Assembly: GCF_000970345.1 (NCBI RefSeq)
Contig: NZ_LAQU01000033.1
Span: forward strand, 1-46,104
Origin: Robbsia andropogonis
Lineage (GTDB): Bacteria > Pseudomonadota > Gammaproteobacteria > Burkholderiales > Burkholderiaceae
DNA length: 46,104 bases
Direction of reading: 5' to 3'
A program made the position numbers and the translations under genes. Under the pieces are notes generated by a model. The model ran no database searches. It was not told where the DNA came from and worked only from the letters and a program-made list of their open reading frames with translations. Below are positions 7,279 to 15,036 of the stretch, in pieces (position 1 is the first letter of the stretch; each line of letters starts with the position of its first letter).

Positions 7279-8955
7279 CTAGGACGCTTTAAGAGAACCC
7301 GCGAGGGAATTGAAATGGGGGTGGGAGCGCAGGATATCGTAAGCAGGCGAAGTGAGTAGCAGCAACTCCTGGATATGCGTGCGCGACATCAGTGTGCGAT
7401 CCAGCCAGTGAAAGGCCTGCTCTACCTCGTGCAATCCGGCATGAATCAAGGTCATCGCCGCCGAGTTGGGGCCATCGGGATTTACGCTATCGTTCTGTAG
7501 AACGTTCAGTATCCCCCTTGCCTTGGCTTCCTGTCCGGTTTGGGCATAGGCGTAGCCGAGATGCGCCAATGCTATGGGATGTTCGTCCATGAGACGAGAG
7601 GTTTCCTCCAATTGCGCGACGGCGGTTTTGGGGAGTCCTGCGTAAAGAAAGCAGTCGCCCAGCAACAGTTTTACCGCATCGAACTCCGGCGCCAGCGCCA
7701 CGGATCTCTGGGCAAACATGATCGCGTCGTCGAAGTCGCGCATATGCATGCAAATCGCGGCAAGCGAGGAAAGCGCGAAGGCAGAGCGCGGCGCCAGCTC
7801 CACACCACGCTTCGCGGCAACGAATGCCTCCCGCAGCCGTCCGGACTGAAGATGCCCCAACCCCATCGCGGTATGGGGCAGACCATCCGCCGGACTCGCC
7901 ATGATCGCCTGGTTGAACATCGTCGACGCTTCATCCACATACCCGGACGTGAGACGCCCCAATCCAAGGGCGACCTGCTCACTTGCCGTCCGGTCCCGGA
8001 TCGCGCCACGCAAATACTCTCGCAACAGCACGTTATCCCGCAATACATAACGCGGCGCCATCTCGTCCTCACCCGTCATGGTGCCGGATTTGGAATCGAG
8101 CCAGGCATGAACGGAAGCGGCAACATCGGTTGCCACCTTCCGTTGGAAACCCATCATGTCATCGACTTGCTGTTCATGGCGTCCCGACCAGACGGTCACA
8201 TCGCGTATCGGGTCGACGATTCCCAGATTCAATCGATAGGTACTGCCCTGCCGGAAAAGGCTGCCCTCCATGACGTAGGACACCTGTGAGGCACGAACGA
8301 TAAGTGGGAGATCCATCGTCGCCTGGCCGAATTTCTGGCTGGAGCCGCGTGATAGCACGGCCAGACTCGGCAGGTTGGCGAGATACAGGCTGATCTCGTC
8401 GTGGAAAGACGCGACCAGATAGGGGTCTTCGATATTCAAGCCAGAGAACGGCAAAACCAGCAACCGGGGCCGAGGCTGTTCGCGCACCGGCGAGCGCACC
8501 GCCGCCATCGCTGTCGTTGTGGTTGTCGTTGACGCCGTCGTCGCGATGCTTCCGGTCTTGAACTGGAACGTCGGTGCGAATCCACCTTTGGGCAAGGAAA
8601 TTCGCACCAGGTCCATCGCGCCCTCGGTCCGGTAGTAGCGCTCCAACCGCGTCCTCAGTCGCCAGGCTTCGGTACGCACACTCGTTTCAATCCGCGGGTC
8701 GAAGCCACCATCACGACCAAACGCATCCACCGCGATCGTGAATTGTTTCAAACGATCACCGCGGCCCGCCAGCGTCTCGGATACCAAATAGCGCAGCAAC
8801 TCCCGCAGACGCTTCGCGCGACGGAAGGTTTCGCTTTGCAGCACAGCATGAAGCGCCGTGGTCACGCGCTCCTCTTGCAGTTCAACGGTCGTGACGACAC
8901 TTGGAACCATGCTGTGCTCGCATATCGCGCATTCGGATTGGCCCATTCTATCCAT
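7279..8955 (-). CDS. Regulatory protein with N-terminal adenylate-cyclase-associated-type domain, TolB/FlgO-like domain and TPR repeats
   Basis: This 558-residue soluble protein has three parts. Residues about 25-115 (LQSETFRRAKRLRELLRYLV, then RLRTRLERYY) match a DNA-binding-like domain often found in proteins annotated as adenylate cyclases or CadC-like regulators, without any cyclase catalytic centre. Residues about 165-300 (RPRLLVLPFSGLN, VMEGSLFRQGSTYRLNLGIVD) match the TolB/FlgO-like amino-terminal fold that often follows such domains. From about 330 to the end there are tetratricopeptide repeats. It is transcribed away from the flavoenzyme operon at 9146, which it probably regulates. 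Alternative starts are 8946 and 8910. No strong ribosome-binding site is visible. Confidence 0.75.
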   Translation of the reverse strand: MDRMGQSECAICEHSMVPSVVTTVELQEERVTTALHAVLQSETFRRAKRLRELLRYLVSETLAGRGDRLKQFTIAVDAFGRDGGFDPRIETSVRTEAWRLRTRLERYYRTEGAMDLVRISLPKGGFAPTFQFKTGSIATTASTTTTTTAMAAVRSPVREQPRPRLLVLPFSGLNIEDPYLVASFHDEISLYLANLPSLAVLSRGSSQKFGQATMDLPLIVRASQVSYVMEGSLFRQGSTYRLNLGIVDPIRDVTVWSGRHEQQVDDMMGFQRKVATDVAASVHAWLDSKSGTMTGEDEMAPRYVLRDNVLLREYLRGAIRDRTASEQVALGLGRLTSGYVDEASTMFNQAIMASPADGLPHTAMGLGHLQSGRLREAFVAAKRGVELAPRSAFALSSLAAICMHMRDFDDAIMFAQRSVALAPEFDAVKLLLGDCFLYAGLPKTAVAQLEETSRLMDEHPIALAHLGYAYAQTGQEAKARGILNVLQNDSVNPDGPNSAAMTLIHAGLHEVEQAFHWLDRTLMSRTHIQELLLLTSPAYDILRSHPHFNSLAGSLKAS

Positions 8956-9145
8956 TTTTTTGGCTCACATCACATCGCGCCATGCAGGCGTAGGTCACAT
9001 CACGTCACAGATTGACGTCGATGCGACGGCAATGTGTGACCCGAGGGACGGCGACCGTCGTCGATTGCGCGTAACCCTCTGAGACTTTGTTCCTCACCAG
9101 GTGCGCGCCACTATCGGGCCGTGTCCAACCCCCAATGAAAATGAA
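8956..9145. promoter_or_regulatory. Divergent control region with repeated TCACATCAC-type boxes
   Basis: This is the 190-base space between the TPR regulator and the flavoenzyme operon. It contains TCACATCACATC at 8965-8976, GTCACATCACGTCACAG at 8995-9011 and an inverted form TGTGTGACC at 9033-9041. The repetition of a GTCACA-type half-site in both orientations suggests binding sites for the adjacent regulator. No clear -35/-10 pair was identified. Confidence 0.45.
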
Positions 9146-10435
9146 ATGAACACACTCAGCAAGCCGGTGGATTTCCGCGCCGGACCTGGCGCACCGCCCG
9201 TCGATGCCCCCGCCCCCGGCCCCAGTCCCGAAGCGGTGAAGATGCGCGACGCGATCATGGCGTTGACGCCGCTCTTGCGCGACACCGCATGGCAGAGCGA
9301 GAAAGAGACGGCGCTCGTACCGGAAGCATTGCAGGCCCTGGACAAGACCGGCTTCTTTCGCATTACGCTGCCGGCGGCATGGGGGGGCTCGGCCTTCGGC
9401 GCGCGCGATCTGGTCGAGGTGATTGCCGCTGCGTCTTATGCGGACGGCTCGGCGGGATGGAGCGGCTTTGCGGCATCCGGTATCCGCATGGTCCTAGCCT
9501 TCAGTCCGCAAGCGGTGGACGAGGTGTCGAAGCAAATACCGGACTGGGTCGGGCCCGCGGCGGTGGGAGCCTCTATCTTTTCCAACATCGTCGGACAGGC
9601 CAGACGTACCAGTGACGGATTCATGGTCACCGGCAAGTGGATGTACGGCAGCGGTTGTCGTTATGCCGCATGGGCCGTTGTTGGTATCGAATGGGAAGAG
9701 GAGAACAAGCCGGTCCGCGGCCTGGCGCTGATCTCCAAGGATCAGTACGAGATCCTCGACGACTGGCATGTCATGGGCATGGCCGCGAGTTCGAGCAACA
9801 GTATCGTCGCCCGCGAGGAGATCTTCGTTCCGGCCTATCGCGTCGTCCGCCATGCCGATCTCCCGGTCGCCCTGGGCGCGCTGCCGCAGAAATACGAAGG
9901 CCTTACGTATCGGATGGGACCGCTGGCAACGATGCTGTCGACGGCGCTCGCCAATATAGCGATTACCCTGGGTATGGCCCGAGGCTGTCTCGATTGCTTT
10001 ATCGAACAGGCAAACAAGCGGGTACCGTTCAACCTCCCTTATGAAACGGTCGCGGCGATGGCGTCAACGCAGGTTGTCGCCGGACGCGTGCACGCCCGGA
10101 TCAAGGCCGCGGAAGCATTGATCCTGCAGACCGCCGACGAAGTGGATGCCCGCACCCGTCGCGGCGAAGACTTCATGCCGCGTGAAGAATCCCTTGCCAC
10201 GATGAGCCTGGTCTACGCCGCGAATCTTTGTGGCGAGGCAATAGACGAGATGCAGCTTTGCATCGGCTCCTCGACGGTCAGTCTGCGCAACCCCATTCAA
10301 CGCTTTGCCCGCGACGCTCGGGTAATGCTGACGCACGGTGCCATCCGTCGGGACCCGGCCGCCGAAATCGCGGGCAGGCACGTGCTGGGTCTTCCGCCGT
10401 TCAACATGTTCGCAGGCGGTCTGGCACAGCGCTAA
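9146..10435 (+). CDS. Acyl-CoA-dehydrogenase-like flavin-dependent monooxygenase, paralogue 1
   Basis: This 429-residue protein belongs to the acyl-CoA dehydrogenase fold with the type-2 C-terminal domain (PF08028), which includes the FMNH2-dependent oxygenases HsaA and DszC. Visible blocks include GGSAFGARDLVEVIAAASYADGS cut as SAFGARDLVEV, the flavin-domain KWMYGSGCRYAAW, DDWHVMGMAASSSNSI and the C-terminal IQRFARDARVMLTHGAIRRDP. It is the first gene of a plus-strand operon. I chose the ATG at 9146; upstream in-frame codons reach 9101 but give an atypical N-terminus. The proline-rich start (residues 10-30) is low-complexity. Two reductases follow in the same operon, supporting a two-component monooxygenase. 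It could instead be a true dehydrogenase. Confidence 0.82.
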   Translation: MNTLSKPVDFRAGPGAPPVDAPAPGPSPEAVKMRDAIMALTPLLRDTAWQSEKETALVPEALQALDKTGFFRITLPAAWGGSAFGARDLVEVIAAASYADGSAGWSGFAASGIRMVLAFSPQAVDEVSKQIPDWVGPAAVGASIFSNIVGQARRTSDGFMVTGKWMYGSGCRYAAWAVVGIEWEEENKPVRGLALISKDQYEILDDWHVMGMAASSSNSIVAREEIFVPAYRVVRHADLPVALGALPQKYEGLTYRMGPLATMLSTALANIAITLGMARGCLDCFIEQANKRVPFNLPYETVAAMASTQVVAGRVHARIKAAEALILQTADEVDARTRRGEDFMPREESLATMSLVYAANLCGEAIDEMQLCIGSSTVSLRNPIQRFARDARVMLTHGAIRRDPAAEIAGRHVLGLPPFNMFAGGLAQR

Positions 10436-10461
10436 TCCCTTTCACACAGAGAAAATCCACT

Positions 10462-11067
10462 ATGTCTTTGTCATCCAACAATCGCTCATCGACTTACGCC
10501 ATCGACCCGATCTTTCTCGAGCGCTGGTCGCCCCGTGCACTCGATGCGGAAGCCGTTATTTCCGATCAAGAGTTGATGACCCTCTTCGAAGCGGCGCATT
10601 GGGCTCCGTCCTCTTTTAACTCGCAACCGTGGCGCTTCATCTATGCCCGCCGGGATACGCCGGAATGGTCGACGCTGTTCGATCTTCTCGTGCCGATGAA
10701 CCAGGGCTGGGCCGCGCGGGCCTCCGCGCTGGTCTTCCTGGTATCGGCCACCACCGCGCAACCACCGGGTGCTCCTGGGCCGCTACCCTCTTACAGTCAT
10801 TCGCTCGACGCCGGCGCGGCCTGGGGTTATCTCGCCTTGCAGGCAACGCGGCTCGGATGGTGCACGCACGCAATGGCCGGGTTCGACGTCGAACGCGCTT
10901 ATACGGCGCTCGATGTGCCCGCCGACACCTATCGGGTTGAAACGGTGATCGCTATCGGCAAGCTGGGAGACAAGCGCGTGCTGCCCCCGCCCTTGCAGGA
11001 GCGCGAGCAGCCCAACGCTCGGCGACCGGTGGAGGAATTGGTGTTCAAGGGAGGCTTCCGGTCATGA
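10462..11067 (+). CDS. Nitroreductase family protein
   Basis: This 201-residue protein shows the nitroreductase FMN-binding start: FLERWSPRALDAEAVIS followed by LFEAAHWAPSSFNSQPWRF, where RWSPRA and SSFNSQPW contact FMN. It ends with a GKLGDKRVLPPPLQ tail typical of the family. Members reduce nitro groups, quinones or enones with NAD(P)H, or supply reduced flavin. It begins 26 bases after paralogue 1, and its stop overlaps the start of the FMN reductase gene (ATGA), so the two are probably made in fixed ratio. Reduction of a pathway intermediate or supply of FMNH2 are both possible roles. Confidence 0.88.
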   Translation: MSLSSNNRSSTYAIDPIFLERWSPRALDAEAVISDQELMTLFEAAHWAPSSFNSQPWRFIYARRDTPEWSTLFDLLVPMNQGWAARASALVFLVSATTAQPPGAPGPLPSYSHSLDAGAAWGYLALQATRLGWCTHAMAGFDVERAYTALDVPADTYRVETVIAIGKLGDKRVLPPPLQEREQPNARRPVEELVFKGGFRS

Positions 11068-11705
11068 AGACGTCTTCGGACAGGCCTTTTATCGTCGGGA
11101 TCGGCGGAACGGCCGCCAAAGGCTCGTCCACGGAACAAGCACTGGCCATTGCCTTGTCGGCCGCACAGGCAGCGGGAGGCCGGACGCAGCGCTTCGGCTG
11201 CGAGGCACTGCTGGCCCTGCCGCATTACGTGCCGGGCGGCAGCGCGCGCGACGGTGAAGGAAAAGCGTTGATCGAGGCGGTTCGCGCGGCGGATGGCCTC
11301 ATTATCGCAAGCCCAGGGTATCACGGCACCATCTCGGGTCTGGTCAAGAACGCCATTGATTACCTCGAGGAAATGGCCAAGGACAAGCGCGTCTATCTGG
11401 ACGGGTTACCCGTCGGATTGATCGCCACCGCCTATGGCTGGCAAGCAACTGGCGGCACTCTCGGCGCGCTGCGATCGATCGTTCATGCACTACGTGGCTG
11501 GCCGACGCCCATGGGGGCCGCCATCAACACGAGCGGAAAAATCTTTTCCGACGGTATCTGCCATGACCAGACCGTCGTCAATCAGCTCGAATTGGTTGGT
11601 CGTCAGGTCGTCGAATTCGCGGGATGGTCCGCACAGTACGCGTCACAGTCAACACCACTTGAAAACGTCAGCAAGGAAACTCGCTATGTCACAGATCCAG
11701 ATTGA
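11064..11705 (+). CDS. NADPH-dependent FMN reductase
   Basis: This 213-residue flavodoxin-like reductase has the family loop FIVGIGGTAAKGSSTEQAL near residues 9-27 and the conserved SPGYHGTISGLVKNAIDYL block near 93-111. The enzyme uses NAD(P)H to reduce FMN, and in two-component systems passes FMNH2 to a partner oxygenase. Here it is placed between two such candidate oxygenases, overlapping the nitroreductase by four bases and the next gene by 20 bases. The partner relation is inferred from gene order. Confidence 0.9.
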   Translation: MKTSSDRPFIVGIGGTAAKGSSTEQALAIALSAAQAAGGRTQRFGCEALLALPHYVPGGSARDGEGKALIEAVRAADGLIIASPGYHGTISGLVKNAIDYLEEMAKDKRVYLDGLPVGLIATAYGWQATGGTLGALRSIVHALRGWPTPMGAAINTSGKIFSDGICHDQTVVNQLELVGRQVVEFAGWSAQYASQSTPLENVSKETRYVTDPD

Positions 11706-13032
11706 CCGGCCGCCGCTCGGGACTGGCCTGCCGCCCCTCCCGCCCATGGTGCCGACCGGTTCCGTGGATTCCCCTTGGATCACCGATACCGGCCGCGACA
11801 TCGCCGCCAAGGTACGCGCGCTGATACCGCTCATCCGTGAACAAGCGCAAGAAGGCGAACGGCTCGGTTCGCTGACACCCGATGTGCTTCGCGCCATCAC
11901 GGACGCCGGCATTTTCAAGATGGGAATGCCCATCGAATGGGGGGGGCATGCGCTTGGCGCGCGCGATCTCGTCGAGATCATCAGTATTCTTGGCGAGGCG
12001 GACGGCTCCGCCGCCTGGGCCGCTTTCGTCGGCGTGGGCATGAAGAACCTCCTCGCGCTGAAGCCCCAGGTCATCGAGGAAGTCCGCGTCGACACCCAGG
12101 GTTGGGCCGGCCCGGTCATCGTTGGCGCTTCCGTGTATGCGACGAAGGTCGGCGATGCGCGCAAGGTCGACGGAGCGTGGATGGTCAAGGGTCGCTGGGC
12201 TTTTGGCAGCGGCTGCAAACATGCCAAATGGGCATTGCTCGGCATCGAGTACGACCCGGCGTCCGGCGGCGGTTCCGGCCGCGGCGTCGTCGTAGTCCAG
12301 CGCGAACAATACACGATACTCGACGACTGGCATGTCATGGGCTTGTCCGGCACGGCAAGCAACAGTCTGGAGATCATCGAGGAACAGTTCGTACCGGACC
12401 ATCGATTCCTCGATCTGGCGGAATTTCCGCTACAAATGCAGCTCATTCGCGACCGGTTCCAAGGTGCCGGTTTCCAGCAGCGCGGTCTCGCCCAGTTGCT
12501 TACGGTAACCCTCACCAATATCGCCATCGCCTTGGGCATGGCCCGTGGCGCGCTGGCGTGCTTCGCGGAGCAGGCGCAGACACGCAAGCCGTTCAGCCTG
12601 CCCTATCCCACCATCGCAGACATGGCGTCCGTCCAGGTGGCCGCGGGTAAATCCCTGGCCATGATCAAGGTCGCGGCCGCGACGATCGAGGGCTGCGCGG
12701 ACCAGTTGGACGCGAGAACAGCGGCCGGCCTGGATTTCGGCATCGAAGAGGAATCCGAATTCAGCCTGAGCCTTGCGTATGCGGGAAATCTTTGCGAAGA
12801 CGCGATCACCCTGCTGCAAAAGACGATCGGATCTTCGTCGATGTCGCTGAAAAATCCGATTCAACGCTTTGCGCGCGATGTCCGGGTTCTGACGTCACAC
12901 GGCGCGATCCGCGTTGATCCGCAATCGGAACAAAACGGCCGCCGCATCCTGGGGCGCGAGCCGTTCCCGATGTTCGGCGGCGCCGTGCCGACCCGCGACA
13001 ATCAAATCAAAAAGGAGTTTGTGAACCGATGA
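11686..13032 (+). CDS. Acyl-CoA-dehydrogenase-like flavin-dependent monooxygenase, paralogue 2
   Basis: This 448-residue paralogue of the 9146 gene shares the same landmarks: GGHALGARDLVEIISILGEA, GRWAFGSGCKHAKW, DDWHVMGLSGTASNS and IQRFARDVRVLTSHGAIRVDP. The start at 11686 is supported by AAGGAAA seven bases upstream and by the match of its N-terminal region to the other copies; an upstream frame to 11434 runs inside the reductase gene. The N-terminus is again proline-rich. Its stop overlaps the start of the SnoaL-like gene (ATGA). Substrate is unknown. Confidence 0.85.
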   Translation: MSQIQIDRPPLGTGLPPLPPMVPTGSVDSPWITDTGRDIAAKVRALIPLIREQAQEGERLGSLTPDVLRAITDAGIFKMGMPIEWGGHALGARDLVEIISILGEADGSAAWAAFVGVGMKNLLALKPQVIEEVRVDTQGWAGPVIVGASVYATKVGDARKVDGAWMVKGRWAFGSGCKHAKWALLGIEYDPASGGGSGRGVVVVQREQYTILDDWHVMGLSGTASNSLEIIEEQFVPDHRFLDLAEFPLQMQLIRDRFQGAGFQQRGLAQLLTVTLTNIAIALGMARGALACFAEQAQTRKPFSLPYPTIADMASVQVAAGKSLAMIKVAAATIEGCADQLDARTAAGLDFGIEEESEFSLSLAYAGNLCEDAITLLQKTIGSSSMSLKNPIQRFARDVRVLTSHGAIRVDPQSEQNGRRILGREPFPMFGGAVPTRDNQIKKEFVNR

Positions 13033-13550
13033 GCGATTTCACCATTGTCGATGGCGTGGCCCAGATTCACAATCCGGAGCTGTACCTGACCTGGCTTGAC
13101 CGGCCAGACTATATCGAGGCATTGGCGGCCTCTCCCTCGCCGGAGATCACGGCAACCAAGCGGCTGCTCATCGAGTTCGAGGCAGAGCTCGCCCGCATGG
13201 TGCGGGATAACACCGTGCAGCGGGACGTCGAGGCGGTGATGACGCGTTTCGTGGCAGAGGACTATATCCAGCACGATCCAAACGCGCCGGGCAACGGCCG
13301 CGCGCTGCTCATCGAGCATTTTCGTCGCGTTCCCCTGAGCGGTGTCACCCCCCCTCCCGTGGTGAGCGTGATCGTCGAGGGGGAACTCGGCTGCATCATG
13401 ATGAAGGAGCCGACGCCTGATCCAACCGCTCCTGGCCAGACCTATGACTGGTACATGATCACGGTGTTCCGGGTGCGCGGCGGCAAACTCACCGAGCACT
13501 GGAGCACCTTCAGAAAAATGGCCGACCCGTTTCCACCGCAAAAGAATTGA
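13029..13550 (+). CDS. SnoaL-like / NTF2-fold protein (second copy)
   Basis: This 173-residue protein is related to the 6580-7011 gene. The shared core is RFVAEDYIQHDPNAPGNGR and the closing FRVRGGKLTEHWSTFRKM. It carries an extra N-terminal segment of about 45 residues (TIVDGVAQIHNPELYLTW) not present in the first copy. It is translated directly from the end of paralogue 2 and followed closely by paralogue 3, so it is likely part of the same reaction sequence, perhaps as a cyclase, isomerase or hydratase acting on the oxygenated product. This role is inference. Confidence 0.85.
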   Translation: MSDFTIVDGVAQIHNPELYLTWLDRPDYIEALAASPSPEITATKRLLIEFEAELARMVRDNTVQRDVEAVMTRFVAEDYIQHDPNAPGNGRALLIEHFRRVPLSGVTPPPVVSVIVEGELGCIMMKEPTPDPTAPGQTYDWYMITVFRVRGGKLTEHWSTFRKMADPFPPQKN

Positions 13551-13558
13551 GGCGTGCC

Positions 13559-14935
13559 ATGAACAAAGATTTCCGTTTTCCCGGGACAACCCCGAAGTTT
13601 CCGGAATCGGCCTATAGCAGCGAAACCGGACGACGCATCCGCGATAACGTGATACGCAACCTGGAACTGTTGCGCGCGCACGCCGCGGAGGGAGAAAAAC
13701 TCGGGATGCTCGCCCCGGCGACGCTCGAGGCGCTGCACGAAGCCGGCGTATTCAAGATCACGCTTCCGATCGAGCTTGGTGGCTATGCACTCGGCGCGCG
13801 TGACAGCGCCGAGATCATCAACGCACTCGGTCTCGCCGATGCCTCCGCAGGCTGGACGGTGATCGTCTCGAGCGCCGCACGGAACACCCTCGCTTTTCCC
13901 GAGCGCGCACGGAACGAAGTGTTCAGCGACGCGGACAAATGGGTGGGGCCGTTGATGTTCGGTGCAACGATCCTGGCGCCCCATGTAGGTGATGGTCGCA
14001 AAGTCGAAGGCGGCTACATGGTCAAAGGCAAATGGCCATTCGGCAGCGGGTGCCGCGTTGCAGCCTGGGGATCGGTCGGCATTGCGTATACCGACCCGAA
14101 AACCGGCGCCGAGCGCCGCGCGATGGCGATATTGTCGAAAGACCAGTACCAGATCGTCGATGACTGGAAGGTCATGGGACTGGCGGCGACATCAAGCAAC
14201 AGCGTGCGGGCCGAGGAAGAAGTATTCGTACCGGACTATCGCGTCGTTCATATGGACGAGTTGATCGGGCTCATCGACGGACTCCGGGGCAAATACCAGG
14301 GCCTGGGCTTTCAGCATAGCCCCATCGGCTCGATGGTGGCGATGACGGTCTCCTTCGCGGCACTTGCCTGCGGCATGGCCAAAGGCGCGTTGACGGCATT
14401 CATCGAACAAGCAAAAAAGCGCCCGCCTTTCAATCTTCCCTATGCCACCATGTCCGAGATGGTCAGTATCCAGGTGGTGGCGGGAAAGGCACGCGCGGTC
14501 ATCAATGCTGCCGAGGCGGTGATCTACCGTCATGCCGACGAGGTCGACCGTCGTGCCATCGCAGGAGAGGATTTCTTTCCGCCGGACGAACCGGAAATCA
14601 CGATGGATCTCGTGCATCAGATCCATCAATGCCTCCAGACCGTCGATGGCCTTCAGCTTGCGCTGGGATCCTCGACAGTCAGCCTTAGCAACCCGATACA
14701 GCGTTTCGTTCGCGATATTCACGTTCTGGCGACGCATGGCGCTTTCCGGGTGGATCCGATGGCCGAAATCAATGGCCGCGACCTATTCGGTTTGAAGCCG
14801 TTTCCCATGCTGGCCGCGTTGGCCCCGTCCTCCGGGCCGCCGTCCGGCGCCCCATCGGGCCCGCCTTCCGGTTTCCCGCCGGGACCACGCCCGGGCTTTC
14901 CACCGGGACCACCGCCGGGTCTTGCGAAAATATGA
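13559..14935 (+). CDS. Acyl-CoA-dehydrogenase-like flavin-dependent monooxygenase, paralogue 3, with Pro/Gly-rich tail
   Basis: This 458-residue third paralogue has GGYALGARDSAEIINALG, GKWPFGSGCRVAAW, DDWKVMGLAATSSNSVRAE and IQRFVRDIHVLATHGAFRVDP. The ATG at 13559 is preceded by TGAGGCG; a TTG at 13547 is the alternative. The last 35 residues are a repetitive proline/glycine/serine tail (GPPSGAPSGPPSG, then PPGPRPGFPPGPPPG) that the other copies lack. Such a tail could act as a flexible linker or interaction segment. It ends the first operon block; the MFS gene follows after 101 bases. Confidence 0.85.
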   Translation: MNKDFRFPGTTPKFPESAYSSETGRRIRDNVIRNLELLRAHAAEGEKLGMLAPATLEALHEAGVFKITLPIELGGYALGARDSAEIINALGLADASAGWTVIVSSAARNTLAFPERARNEVFSDADKWVGPLMFGATILAPHVGDGRKVEGGYMVKGKWPFGSGCRVAAWGSVGIAYTDPKTGAERRAMAILSKDQYQIVDDWKVMGLAATSSNSVRAEEEVFVPDYRVVHMDELIGLIDGLRGKYQGLGFQHSPIGSMVAMTVSFAALACGMAKGALTAFIEQAKKRPPFNLPYATMSEMVSIQVVAGKARAVINAAEAVIYRHADEVDRRAIAGEDFFPPDEPEITMDLVHQIHQCLQTVDGLQLALGSSTVSLSNPIQRFVRDIHVLATHGAFRVDPMAEINGRDLFGLKPFPMLAALAPSSGPPSGAPSGPPSGFPPGPRPGFPPGPPPGLAKI

Positions 14936-15036
14936 TGGATACCTAACATCACCCGCCGTCACACTAAAAAAACATATCGTGACGTGCGGTCAAGCGGCTA
15001 GGAAAAAACGCCTATCCTCACCCAAAGGAGACAAAC

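Noticed and set aside
11649-12587. Long minus-strand open frames opposite the second oxygenase-like gene
   Set aside because: They mirror a well-supported plus-strand gene in GC-rich DNA, have no family match or ribosome site, and the plus-strand product has clear motifs.
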